A stretch of DNA of 64,000 nt from Dyella_A sp050749815 (GTDB lineage: Bacteria > Pseudomonadota > Gammaproteobacteria > Xanthomonadales > Rhodanobacteraceae). Where the stretch lies: the NCBI RefSeq assembly GCF_050749815.1, contig NZ_CP192735.1, positions 3,534,001-3,598,000 of the forward strand, given 5' to 3'. Shown one piece after another: positions 45,852-54,348 of the stretch. The notes below the pieces were generated by a model. The model saw only the letters and a program-made list of their open reading frames with translations. It searched no databases and had not been told where the DNA came from. Numbering within the stretch: position 1 is the first letter of the stretch; every line of letters begins with the position of its first letter. The position numbers and the translations under genes were made by a program.

Positions 45852-48563
45852 GTGCCCGCCGGCGACACGGACAACCGCTTGAGCCAGCCACCTGCCTCAT
45901 CACTCCCTGCCAGGACGGCCCCGCTGCCTGCCGCTGCGGCCGTGGACGGTGCCGCCACGCGTCCACCGAAGGGAACATGGACCGGTTTCTGGGTGCTGCT
46001 CACGCTGGTGCTGGGCGTGGGGCTCACGCTGTTGCTGCATCACCAGCAACGTGTGCGCCAGCTGGCGGCCGATCATGCCGCCATGCACGAGCTGGCCGAC
46101 AAGAGCTACGCCGCGCTGCAGGCGCGGCTGTCGTCTTCCGAGCTGCTGATGCGCGCCGTGCAGACCCTGTTCATCGCCTCGGACCAGGTCACCGACGACG
46201 ACTTCGCGCATTTCTACGAGAACCTGCGCCCCCGCGAGCTGTTTCCCAGCCTGGTGGCGCTGGCCTATGCGGCGCGCGAGACCGGCCCGGAAGGCGAGCG
46301 TTACATCACCCGTCGCGTGCAGCCGCTGGCCGGCAACGAGCGGCTGCTTGGGCTGGATATCAGCCAGCAGGGGCGCAACATGGCCGCACTGGTGGCCGCG
46401 CGCGAGAGCGACACTTTCAGCCTGTCCGGACCGTTCGCGCTGGTGCAGGTCGGCGCGGACGGACGGCGTATCCCCGGCGTCACGTTGCGGCTGCCGATCT
46501 ACAGCGAGGGCGCGCCGCCCGCCAATGCGCAGCAGCGCAACGCCCGGCTGGTGGGTTCCATCGCCGCCTCGTTCAATGTGTCCGAATGGATCGGCAGTGC
46601 CTTCACCGCCGACGCGCTCAAGCGGCTGCAAATCGAGGTGAGCGACGTGACGGCCGCGCCGCAGCCGCTGTTCGATTCCGACCCTGGCGCGGCGATCGCC
46701 GATGGCGGCGATTTCTTGCGTGACCTGCATTACGGCGGCCGGGTCTGGCGGGTGAGCATGCTCTACCGGCCGCATCCCGAGCGGGCCTTCGGCTGGTCGC
46801 AGTCGCTGTTGCCGTCGGGGCTGCTGATCACGCTGCTGCTGGCGACGCTGGTGTGGTCGGTGGCCGGCACCCAGCGGCGGGCGGTAGAGCTGGGATGGCG
46901 GATGAGCCGCCGTTACCGGGAAAGCGAGGAACGTTTCCGCGCGCTCAACGAGCTGCTGCCGGCGCTGGTGGTGCTGGCCGATGCCGACAACGGACGCGTC
47001 ACCTATGCCAACCAGGCCTCGCGCGACCGGCTCGGCGAGGACCTGATCGGGCGCGCGTTGCCCGAGCTGTTCCAGGACGCGGCCGTGCAGCACTGGTTGC
47101 ACGATCCCCAGGGGGTGGAGGTCAGCCGGGTCGATGCCACGCTGCTCAGTGAGAGCGGCCAGCGCTTCTGGGCCAGCGTGTCGATCGCGCGGGTGGAGCT
47201 GGACGGCGTGCCCAAGCTGTTGATGGTGGCCGCCGACATCACCGAGCAGCGCCAGCTCAACGAGCGGCTGAGCCACCAGGCCAGCCACGACGCGCTGACC
47301 CACCTCTACAACCGACGCGAGTTCGAGCGCCGCCTGGCCGAGGCGATGGCGGCGGTTGCGCACGGTGCGCCGCCGGCGGCGCTGCTGTACATCGACCTGG
47401 ACCAGTTCAAGCTGATCAACGACACCTCCGGCCACATGGCCGGCGACCAGCTGCTGACCCAGTTGGCGATGGTAATGCGCGAGCAGCTGGGGCCACACGA
47501 TGTGCTGGCGCGTCTGGGCGGCGACGAATTCGGCGTGCTGCTGCCGAACATCGGCGAGCGGGCCACGGCGGAGGCCGCGGCCGAGCAACTGCGCCGCCGC
47601 ATCGACGGCTATGTGTTCATGTGGGAGCAGCGCACGTATTCGATCAGTGCCAGCGTAGGCGGCGTGCTGATCGACCTGCCCGATGGGGTGCATCTGCACG
47701 AGCTGTTCGCCCAGGCCGACACCGCCTGCTACATGGCCAAGGAGATGGGCCGCAACCGCGTGCACTTCTACTCCGAGCATGACGACGAAACCGCACGGCG
47801 GCGCAGCGAGATGGAGTGGGCCAATCGCCTGCGCTGGGCGGCCGACGAGGGGCGCCTGTTGCTCACCTACCAGGAGCTCACGCCGCTGGCGCCGGCCGAC
47901 CGCGATGGTGTGCGCATCGAGCTGCTGCTGCGCTTTCGCGACGAGAGCGGCCGGCTGATGGTGCCCGGCGCATTCATGCCCGCGGCCGAGCGCTACGGCC
48001 TGATGCCGACCATCGACCGCTGGGTGATCGAGACGGCGCTCTCGCACTTCGATCAGCTGCACCCGCTTGGCGCGGCGCTGCGACTGGCCACGATCAACCT
48101 CTCCGGCGCCAGCGTGGAAGACGACGCGCTGGCCGACCGCATCATCGAGCTGCTGTCGCTGCACCGGGTCGACCCGGGCCGGGTGTGCTTCGAGATCACC
48201 GAGACGGTGGCGGTGCGCCATCTCTCGCAGGTCGCACGCTTCATGCAGCGGCTGCGCGCGGTGGGTTGCAAGGTGGCGCTGGATGACTTCGGCGCCGGCA
48301 TGTCCTCCTTCGGCTATCTGAAGAACCTGCCGGTGGACATCATCAAGATCGACGGCAGCTTCATTCGCGACATGCTCGACGACCCGGTGAGCTACGCGAT
48401 GGTGCGCGCGGCCACCGACATCGGCCACCAGATCGGCCTGACCGTGGTGGCCGAGTGGGTGACCAGCGAGCCGGTGATGCAGGCGCTGCGCGAACTGGGC
48501 GTGGACCTGGCGCAGGGCTTCTCGCTGCACATGCCGGAACTGGTGCCGTTCCAGCGCGAGTGA
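45852..48563 (+). CDS. CHASE-PAS-GGDEF-EAL cyclic-di-GMP signalling protein
   Basis: A 903-residue membrane sensor. Membrane helices at about 43-63 and 309-329 bracket a periplasmic CHASE domain (about 95-300). A PAS domain (about 345-465) follows, then GGDEF (G556-F560 intact, so synthesis of c-di-GMP is possible) and an EAL phosphodiesterase domain. The EAL motif reads E690-L-L, but the metal ligands seem kept (NLSG, EITE, D811-D812-FG, KIDGSF, QGF). No RxxD inhibitory site precedes GGDEF. The GTG at 45852 is the longest start; a TTG at 45879 is possible. Confidence 0.93.
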   Translation: MPAGDTDNRLSQPPASSLPARTAPLPAAAAVDGAATRPPKGTWTGFWVLLTLVLGVGLTLLLHHQQRVRQLAADHAAMHELADKSYAALQARLSSSELLMRAVQTLFIASDQVTDDDFAHFYENLRPRELFPSLVALAYAARETGPEGERYITRRVQPLAGNERLLGLDISQQGRNMAALVAARESDTFSLSGPFALVQVGADGRRIPGVTLRLPIYSEGAPPANAQQRNARLVGSIAASFNVSEWIGSAFTADALKRLQIEVSDVTAAPQPLFDSDPGAAIADGGDFLRDLHYGGRVWRVSMLYRPHPERAFGWSQSLLPSGLLITLLLATLVWSVAGTQRRAVELGWRMSRRYRESEERFRALNELLPALVVLADADNGRVTYANQASRDRLGEDLIGRALPELFQDAAVQHWLHDPQGVEVSRVDATLLSESGQRFWASVSIARVELDGVPKLLMVAADITEQRQLNERLSHQASHDALTHLYNRREFERRLAEAMAAVAHGAPPAALLYIDLDQFKLINDTSGHMAGDQLLTQLAMVMREQLGPHDVLARLGGDEFGVLLPNIGERATAEAAAEQLRRRIDGYVFMWEQRTYSISASVGGVLIDLPDGVHLHELFAQADTACYMAKEMGRNRVHFYSEHDDETARRRSEMEWANRLRWAADEGRLLLTYQELTPLAPADRDGVRIELLLRFRDESGRLMVPGAFMPAAERYGLMPTIDRWVIETALSHFDQLHPLGAALRLATINLSGASVEDDALADRIIELLSLHRVDPGRVCFEITETVAVRHLSQVARFMQRLRAVGCKVALDDFGAGMSSFGYLKNLPVDIIKIDGSFIRDMLDDPVSYAMVRAATDIGHQIGLTVVAEWVTSEPVMQALRELGVDLAQGFSLHMPELVPFQRE

Positions 48564-48579
48564 CGCCGCTCCGGCGTCA
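48561..48579. terminator. Convergent hairpin at the stop of the GGDEF-EAL gene
   Basis: A perfect 8-bp stem TGACGCCG / CGGCGTCA with loop CTC. It begins with the TGA stop itself and lies between convergent genes. There is no T run. Confidence 0.45.
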
Positions 48580-48590
48580 GTCGCGGTGGA

Positions 48591-49988
48591 TCACTTGGCC
48601 GCGGGTGCCGCTTCCGGGGCCTGCCGCTCGAAGCTGCCGGCCGGGCCGGGGAAAACCACCGGGCTCTCGTAGCCGTCGGCCGAGACCGCCGACACGCCGA
48701 AGAACCAGTCGTCGATCACCACGTTCTTGATCACCGCCTTGTCCACGTCGCCCACCGCCCGCGCGTACTGCCAGCGCGGCGCGGTGGTGTCACGCCAGTG
48801 CACGCGATAGCCGGCGGCGCCGGGCACCTGGGTCCAGCGCACCGTGGTGTCGGTGGCCAGCGCGCCTTCGGTCTTCACGCCCGTCGGGGGCGCGGGGGCA
48901 TTGGCCATCGCGGCCATCGTCAACGTGTTGAGCGCGGTGACGCGGGCGAGGTAGCGGAAGTCGATGCCGTCCAGCGTATCGCCGTAGCGCACGCCGCCCT
49001 TGCTGCGCAGGTCCTGGTGCTGGCGGGTGTAATCCTCGTGGCCCTCGCTGACGCGGATCGCCGGGTAGCCCGCCTTGAGGAATTCCACCTGGTCCCCGCC
49101 GCGGCCGTAGCGGTCGGTGCGATAGACCAGCTTCACGCGGAAGTCGGGCAGGTACTGGTCGGCGATCGACGCCATGTAGCGCGCCACGTTGCGCGAGGGC
49201 GAATCCACCTCGCCGCCGAAGTAGTTGCGCACGCGCGCCTGCTTGGCCGTCTCGGTGCTGCGCGTGCCTTCGCTGAACACCCGCACGGTGGTGTTGTCGC
49301 GCACGCCGTTCTGGCCGCGGCTGTTGCCGACGATGTCGTTGTTGAGGTCGGCCTCCACCTGCCAGCCCTGCGCCGCCGCGTAGTCGGCCAGCACCTTGCC
49401 GCCGTACAGGCCCTGCTCCTCGCCCGAGAGCGCGGCGAACACCAGCGTGGCGCGGTTGTCCTGCTTCGACAGCAGCCGCGCTGCTTCCATCAGCGCCGCC
49501 ACGCCGGACGCGTCGTCGTTGGCGCCCGGCGCGTCGCGGGTGGCGTCCATGATGTCGCTGACGCGCGAGTCGAGGTGTCCGCTCATCACGATGACGCGCT
49601 TGGGATCGCTGCTGCCGCGCTTGATCGCCACCACGTCCATCACTTCGGTGGGTGTCGGAATCCGCTCGCCGGAGAACACCTGCGAAGGCGTCACCACCTC
49701 GATGCAGCCGCCGCAGTCGCGCGAGATCGCCTCGAACTGCGCCTTCACCCAGCGCCGCGCGGCGCCGATGCCGCGCTTGTTGGATTTCGTATCGGACAGC
49801 GTGTGCCGGGTGCCGAAGCCGACTAGGCGCGCGATGGTGTCGTGCAACCGCGCCTCGCTGGGCGCCGTGGCAAGTGCATGCAGAGCCGGCTGTTCGTGGG
49901 CTTGCGCCAACTCCTGCGCCAGCAGTGGCGCGCTCATGCCGAGCGAGCTGAAGGCGGTGGCGGCAAGCAGGATTCGCAGACGTGGCAT
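48591..49988 (-). CDS. Exported M28-family zinc peptidase
   Basis: A 465-residue exported aminopeptidase-like protein with a signal peptide (cut near residue 24). M28 metal-site motifs are SGHLDSR (H138, D140), PGANDDASG (D158 or D159) and LSGEEQG (E190/E191), with a later YRTDRYGRGGDQ and SEGHEDYT. A fibronectin type III-like domain (about 370-455) ends the protein. ATG 49988 is chosen because the signal peptide begins there. It is probably periplasmic or secreted by the type II system. Confidence 0.92.
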   Translation of the reverse strand: MPRLRILLAATAFSSLGMSAPLLAQELAQAHEQPALHALATAPSEARLHDTIARLVGFGTRHTLSDTKSNKRGIGAARRWVKAQFEAISRDCGGCIEVVTPSQVFSGERIPTPTEVMDVVAIKRGSSDPKRVIVMSGHLDSRVSDIMDATRDAPGANDDASGVAALMEAARLLSKQDNRATLVFAALSGEEQGLYGGKVLADYAAAQGWQVEADLNNDIVGNSRGQNGVRDNTTVRVFSEGTRSTETAKQARVRNYFGGEVDSPSRNVARYMASIADQYLPDFRVKLVYRTDRYGRGGDQVEFLKAGYPAIRVSEGHEDYTRQHQDLRSKGGVRYGDTLDGIDFRYLARVTALNTLTMAAMANAPAPPTGVKTEGALATDTTVRWTQVPGAAGYRVHWRDTTAPRWQYARAVGDVDKAVIKNVVIDDWFFGVSAVSADGYESPVVFPGPAGSFERQAPEAAPAAK

Positions 49989-50097
49989 GGCGGGCTCTCG
50001 CGTGATCGAGGGAAGCGCTGCGCACAACGCATCGCCGCAGTATGCGCAGCGCCACGGCGGCGCACCACCCGACCTTGGGCGTGCGACCATGCGCGCC

Positions 50098-51339
50098 ATG
50101 ACTGACTCCAACACACCGCGCGCTGCCGTGATCGGCGGCGGGCCCGCCGGTCTGATGGCCGCCGAGCAGCTGCGCGAGGCCGGCATCGCCGTCGACCTGT
50201 ATGACGCCATGGGCTCGGTGGGCCGCAAATTCCTGCTTGCCGGCAAGGGCGGCCTCAATCTCACCCACGGCGAAGCCTTCGAGGATTTCGTGAGCCGCTA
50301 CGGCGAACGGGCGGGTGAGATCGCCGACTGGTTGCGCGACTTCGACGCCGAGGCCCTGCGCGCCTGGGCACACGGACTGGGCGTGGAAACCTTCGTCGGC
50401 AGTTCCGGCCGCGTGTTCCCGGCAGACATGAAGGCGGCGCCCTTGTTGCGCCGCTGGGTGCGCCGGCTGCATGTCGAGGGCGTGCGCTTCCACATGCATC
50501 ACCGATGGCTGGGGTGGGGTGACGACGGCGCACTGCGCTTCGCCACGCCTGCCGGAGAGATCATCGTGCGCGCCGATACCACCGTGCTGGCCCTCGGCGG
50601 CGGCTCCTGGCCGCAGCTGGGCTCGGACGGCGCCTGGGTAGGCACGCTCGAAGCGGCAGGCGTTGCGCTCGCGCCGCTGGCGCCGGCCAACTGCGGCTTC
50701 GAGCGACCGTGGAGCGAGCACCTGATCAGCCGCTTCGCCGGTGCGCCGCTGAAGGCGGTGGTGGCGCAGTGGCACGACCGCAACGGTTGGCGCCACCAGC
50801 GCCAGGGCGAGTGCGTGATCTCCGAGTACGGCATCGAGGGCAGTCTGGTCTACGCCATCGGCCCGGCGCTGCGCGAGCAGATCGCGGCGCGCGGCGAGGC
50901 GCTGCTCAAGCTCGATCTGGCGCCGGGTTATCCGCTGGACACGCTGGTGTCGCGGCTGGGCGCGCCGCGCGGCAAGCACAGCATCGGCGACTGGCTGCGC
51001 CGCCGCGCGGGGCTCGATGCGGCCAAGTGCGCGCTGGTGTTCGAGCTGGCCGACAAGGCCACGCTGGCCAACCACGTGGCGCTGGCCGGCTTGATCAAGG
51101 CCCTGCCGCTGCGTTTGCAATCGCCGCGGCCAATCGCCGAGGCAATCAGCACGGCCGGTGGCGTGCGCTTCGACGCCCTGCAGGGCGACACCCTGATGCT
51201 GCACGCCCGCCCGGGCGTGTTCTGCGCCGGCGAGATGATCGACTGGGAAGCCCCGACCGGCGGCTATCTGCTCACCGCCTGCTTCGCCAGTGGCCGGCGC
51301 GCCGGCCGTGGTGCGGCGCGCTGGTTGCACCGCGTCTGA
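50098..51339 (+). CDS. NAD(P)/FAD-dependent oxidoreductase (HI0933/BaiN-like, TIGR03862 group)
   Basis: A 413-residue flavoprotein. The FAD-binding Rossmann motif VIGGGPAGLMAAEQL begins near residue 11; GKFLLAGKGGLNLTHGE and the C-terminal CAGEMIDWEAPTGGYLLTACFASG are family signatures. ATG 50098 places the Rossmann strand at the usual distance; ATG 50089 is an alternative. Substrate unknown. It is divergent from the M28 peptidase gene. Confidence 0.92.
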   Translation: MTDSNTPRAAVIGGGPAGLMAAEQLREAGIAVDLYDAMGSVGRKFLLAGKGGLNLTHGEAFEDFVSRYGERAGEIADWLRDFDAEALRAWAHGLGVETFVGSSGRVFPADMKAAPLLRRWVRRLHVEGVRFHMHHRWLGWGDDGALRFATPAGEIIVRADTTVLALGGGSWPQLGSDGAWVGTLEAAGVALAPLAPANCGFERPWSEHLISRFAGAPLKAVVAQWHDRNGWRHQRQGECVISEYGIEGSLVYAIGPALREQIAARGEALLKLDLAPGYPLDTLVSRLGAPRGKHSIGDWLRRRAGLDAAKCALVFELADKATLANHVALAGLIKALPLRLQSPRPIAEAISTAGGVRFDALQGDTLMLHARPGVFCAGEMIDWEAPTGGYLLTACFASGRRAGRGAARWLHRV

Positions 51340-51507
51340 TCCGCGCGATGCCTTGCGCACTGCAGCATCGAGACGCACTGGTGACCGTTGTGGATCGGCG
51401 TTACGCTCGGATGTCGGTACGGTCGGAGACCGGCGTCGTGCCCGCCTCGGGCGATGGTGGCTGTAGGCGAATGTCCGGCGTATCTCGTTGCGAAGAGGAT
51501 GCTCAGC

Positions 51508-51732
51508 ATGAAGATTCGTTCCCTGTCCCTGGTGCTCGCGCTGGCTGTCGTGGCCGGCGGCGCAATGGCTGGTGAGGCCGTCCACGCGGCCACCGGCAAC
51601 GCGGCTGCGATTCCGGCCAACCCGGCACATCAGGCGCTCGGCCTGTCGTCGGCCGATGCCCTCACCGATGTCGACGTGGCACGCCTGGCGCGTGCGGCGG
51701 TCGACATGCCTGCCTGCAGTACCTGTCACTGA
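51508..51732 (+). CDS. Small exported protein ending in a CXXCH motif
   Basis: A 74-residue protein with a signal peptide (about 1-22 or 1-27, AGGAMAGEAVHA) and an alanine-rich mature part (NPAHQALGLSSADALTDVDVARLARAAVD). The last five residues are CSTCH, the covalent haem c attachment pattern, directly before the stop. ATG 51508 suits the GAGGA site better than ATG 51499. I recognise no family. A normal cytochrome c would continue at least 60 residues after CXXCH to provide the second axial ligand. Confidence 0.6.
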   Translation: MKIRSLSLVLALAVVAGGAMAGEAVHAATGNAAAIPANPAHQALGLSSADALTDVDVARLARAAVDMPACSTCH

Positions 51733-51744
51733 CGAGCGCGGGGT

Positions 51745-51829
51745 CGCCGCCGCATCGGGCGGCGGCCCGGTTCAGCTCACGTCATTCGTCATCTCGCGTC
51801 ATTCGCCTGCGGGCCTCGTCGCGGCCCGC
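51745..51829. terminator. Two hairpins between convergent genes
   Basis: Two 7-bp GC stems, 51745-51764 (CGCCGCC / GGCGGCG) and 51809-51829 (GCGGGCC / GGCCCGC), occupy the gap between the CXXCH gene and dbpA. They could terminate transcription from each side; neither has a clear T run. A CGTCATTCG sequence occurs twice between them. Confidence 0.5.
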
Positions 51830-51837
51830 ATCGGCGT

Positions 51838-53232
51838 TCAGCCCAGTGCGCGCACGCGGAAGTTGCGCCCCTTGATGCGCCCGGCGCGTAGTCGTTCCAG
51901 CGCCTTGTTCGCGAGTTCGCGGCTGATCGCCACGTAGGCGCGGGTGGCGAACACGTCGATCTTGCCGATGTCGGCCGCCTGCAGGCCGGCGTCGCCGGTG
52001 AGCGCGCCGAGGATGTCGCCCGGACGCAGCTTGTCCTGCCGACCGGCATCGATCACCAGGGTCTTCATCGGCGCCAGCTGCAGCGTCTTGCCGCGTGGCG
52101 GCTGCACCCGGAGTGGTTCGCGCCGCAGCGGCGCGCCCAGCACCTGCTCGATGTTGTCTGCCTTGGGCGCTTCGCGCGGTGTGAGCAGGGTGAGCGCCAG
52201 CCCCGATTCGCCGGCACGGCCGGTGCGGCCGATGCGATGGGTGTGGGTGTCCGGATCGTGCGCGATGTCGAAACTCACAACCAGCGGCAGCGCCGCGATG
52301 TCCAGCCCGCGCGCGGCCACGTCGGTGGCCACCAGCACGGCGCAGCTGCGGTTGGCAAAGCGCACCAGCACCTCGTCGCGATCGCGCTGCTCCATGTCGC
52401 CGTGCAGGGCCAGCGCGGAGAAGCCGCGGCGGTCCAGCTCCTGCGCCACCGCGTCGACGTCCTTGCGCATGTTGCAGAACACCAGCGCCTGCGCCCGCTC
52501 GGCCGGGCCCTGGCGTTCGGCAATCAGCAGCTGCGCCAGCGCATCGAGCTTCTGTGCCGGCTCCACCAGGAAGAAGCGCTGCTCGATCGATGGCCGCTGC
52601 GTGGCCGGCGCCTCGACCGTGACCTCGACCGGATCGCGCTGCACGCGCGCGCTCACCGCGCGGATCTCCTCCGGGTAGGTGGCCGAGAACAGTAGCGTCT
52701 GGTGGTGCTTGGCGATACGCCCGACGATGTCGTCGATCGCTTCGGAAAAGCCCATGTCGAGCATGCGGTCGGCCTCGTCCAGCACCAGCACCTTGATGCC
52801 GCCGCCGTGCAGGCTGCCGCGCTTGAGATGCTCCTGCACGCGGCCGGGCGTGCCCACCACGATGTGCGGGTCATGCGTGAGCGAGGCCAACTGCGGCCCC
52901 AACGGCATGCCGCCACACAGCGTCAGCAGTTTCACGTTGGGGATGCCCGCGGCGAGCTTGCGGATCGCCTTGCTGACCTGGTCGGCCAGCTCGCGCGTGG
53001 GGCACAGCACCAGCGCCTGCAGCCGGATGGTGTCCGGATCGATGCTTTGCAGCAGCGAGAGGCCAAACGCGGCGGTCTTGCCCGAACCGGTCTGCGCCTG
53101 CGCGATGACGTCGCGCCCGGCGAGCATGGGCGGCAGGCTGAGCTCCTGCACCGGAGTCATCTCGGCATAGCCGAGCGTCGCAACGCTGGACAGCAGGGCG
53201 GGTTTGAGCGGGAGCGTGCTGAAAGAAGTCAT
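51838..53232 (-). CDS. dbpA: ATP-dependent RNA helicase DbpA
   Basis: A 464-residue DEAD-box helicase involved in late 50S ribosome assembly. Motifs: Q motif TPVQELSLP, Walker A AQTGSGKT, PTRELA, DEAD, SAT, ARGLDI and HRIGRTGRAG. The C-terminal ~75 residues are the DbpA RNA-binding domain (TLVIDAGRQDKLRPGDILGALTG), which targets helix 92 of 23S rRNA. ATG 53232 gives the family N-terminus; three codons more would be needed for the next start. Confidence 0.96.
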   Translation of the reverse strand: MTSFSTLPLKPALLSSVATLGYAEMTPVQELSLPPMLAGRDVIAQAQTGSGKTAAFGLSLLQSIDPDTIRLQALVLCPTRELADQVSKAIRKLAAGIPNVKLLTLCGGMPLGPQLASLTHDPHIVVGTPGRVQEHLKRGSLHGGGIKVLVLDEADRMLDMGFSEAIDDIVGRIAKHHQTLLFSATYPEEIRAVSARVQRDPVEVTVEAPATQRPSIEQRFFLVEPAQKLDALAQLLIAERQGPAERAQALVFCNMRKDVDAVAQELDRRGFSALALHGDMEQRDRDEVLVRFANRSCAVLVATDVAARGLDIAALPLVVSFDIAHDPDTHTHRIGRTGRAGESGLALTLLTPREAPKADNIEQVLGAPLRREPLRVQPPRGKTLQLAPMKTLVIDAGRQDKLRPGDILGALTGDAGLQAADIGKIDVFATRAYVAISRELANKALERLRAGRIKGRNFRVRALG

Positions 53233-53356
53233 GCGCCATGATCGCATCTATGGCGCGCATGCGGACGGTGCGCGCCGCACCGGTCGGCGAACTTCCGGCC
53301 GCGCACGGCGGTCACAGCGAGGATAAGGACAGGGCGTCCTGGGGAGGAAAGCAGCG

Positions 53357-54046
53357 ATGAATGCAGTGATGCGTTTGCTGGTGCGCCATCGGGGTTTTCT
53401 CGTCTTCATGCTGGGCATGCTGGCGTTTCGCAGCGCGGTGGCCGACTGGAACGTGGTGCCCAGCGGCTCGATGCAACCGACGATCCAGATCGGCGATCGG
53501 ATCCTGGTGAACCGGGCGGCCTACGACATCCGGCTGCCATGGAGCGACATCTCGCTGGTGCATCTGGCCGACCCGCAGCGCGGTGACATCGTGATCGTCG
53601 ATTCGGCAGCGGCACACGAACGCTTGGTGAAACGGGTGATTGGCTTGCCCGGCGACGAGATCGCCCTGCGTAGCGACGTGCTCTACGTCAACGGTCGCGC
53701 TGCGCGCTACACGGCCACCGCCGTCAGCGGTATTCGCGACGACGAGCAGATGCCGGCACGCTACGCGATCGAAAGCTACGGCGGAATGCGCCATGCGGTG
53801 CGCCTTGTCCGATACCTGCCGGCCGCCGCCGGCAACTACGGCCCGGTGCGGGTGCCGCCGGGACACTACCTGCTGCTTGGCGATGATCGCGACAACAGCG
53901 CGGACTCGCGCTACTTCGGTTTCTTCCCCCGGCGAGAGATCCTCGGCCGCGCGCACCATGTGCTGGTATCGCTCGATCCAGGCCATTACTACCTGCCGCG
54001 CGGCGCGCGTACCGGACAGGCGCTGGACGCGTGTTGCGCCAGGTAG
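53357..54046 (+). CDS. lepB: Signal peptidase I (LepB paralogue)
   Basis: A 229-residue membrane-anchored serine protease that cleaves Sec signal peptides. The catalytic Ser38 is in PSGSMQPT and Lys92 in LVKRVIGLPGD; the third conserved box is LGDDRDNSADSRYFG. One N-terminal hydrophobic segment (about 13-29) is seen, where E. coli LepB has two. It is not beside lepA or rnc, so it is probably a second copy with a specialised role. GAGGAAA precedes the ATG. Confidence 0.92.
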   Translation: MNAVMRLLVRHRGFLVFMLGMLAFRSAVADWNVVPSGSMQPTIQIGDRILVNRAAYDIRLPWSDISLVHLADPQRGDIVIVDSAAAHERLVKRVIGLPGDEIALRSDVLYVNGRAARYTATAVSGIRDDEQMPARYAIESYGGMRHAVRLVRYLPAAAGNYGPVRVPPGHYLLLGDDRDNSADSRYFGFFPRREILGRAHHVLVSLDPGHYYLPRGARTGQALDACCAR

Positions 54047-54090
54047 CGGCGGGCCGCTGCGTGTGTGTGCGCAACCGGCCCTTTCCAGTC

Positions 54091-54250
54091 GATGAGCTCG
54101 CGCCATTGGCCTGGCCTGAGGAGGCCGGGCTTGATGCTGCCTATGCGCGCGCGGCGCAGTTGCTGATGCGGTAGCCGAACGCGGCGGCCATCAGGTGAAT
54201 CCGCGATCAGCGCCCTGAGTCAGCACGAAGCGGACACCGAAAGCGGTGCG
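54091..54250 (-). pseudogene. Decayed fragment of an RluF-like pseudouridine synthase gene
   Basis: About 160 bases align by eye with the C-terminal coding part of intact rluF (57893-58050): shared blocks include GCGCCAYTGGCC, GGCCGGGCTTGA, GCGGCGCAG and the exact run TAGCCGAACGCGGCGGCCATCAG. The reading frame is broken by indels and stops, and nothing of the N-terminal or catalytic region remains. It is a degraded partial copy in the same orientation as rluF, with the histidine kinase gene between them. The remaining bases of the 54047-54348 gap show nothing recognisable. Confidence 0.72.
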
Positions 54251-54348
54251 TTGTTGCTCAGCCGGCCGAGCGAAAGGGCGCTGCGGATGGGCGATGAGGT
54301 CGACTGCGGCGGTCCGGCCGGCGTTCGCCTCGCGCCATCGCGCTGGGC

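Noticed and set aside
47919..47927. Degenerate EAL motif taken as loss of phosphodiesterase activity
   Set aside because: Only the middle Ala is replaced by Leu; the catalytic Glu and other metal ligands appear kept.
45900..48530. An 876-codon minus-strand frame opposite the GGDEF-EAL gene
   Set aside because: All domains (CHASE, PAS, GGDEF, EAL) are on the plus strand; the antisense product has none.
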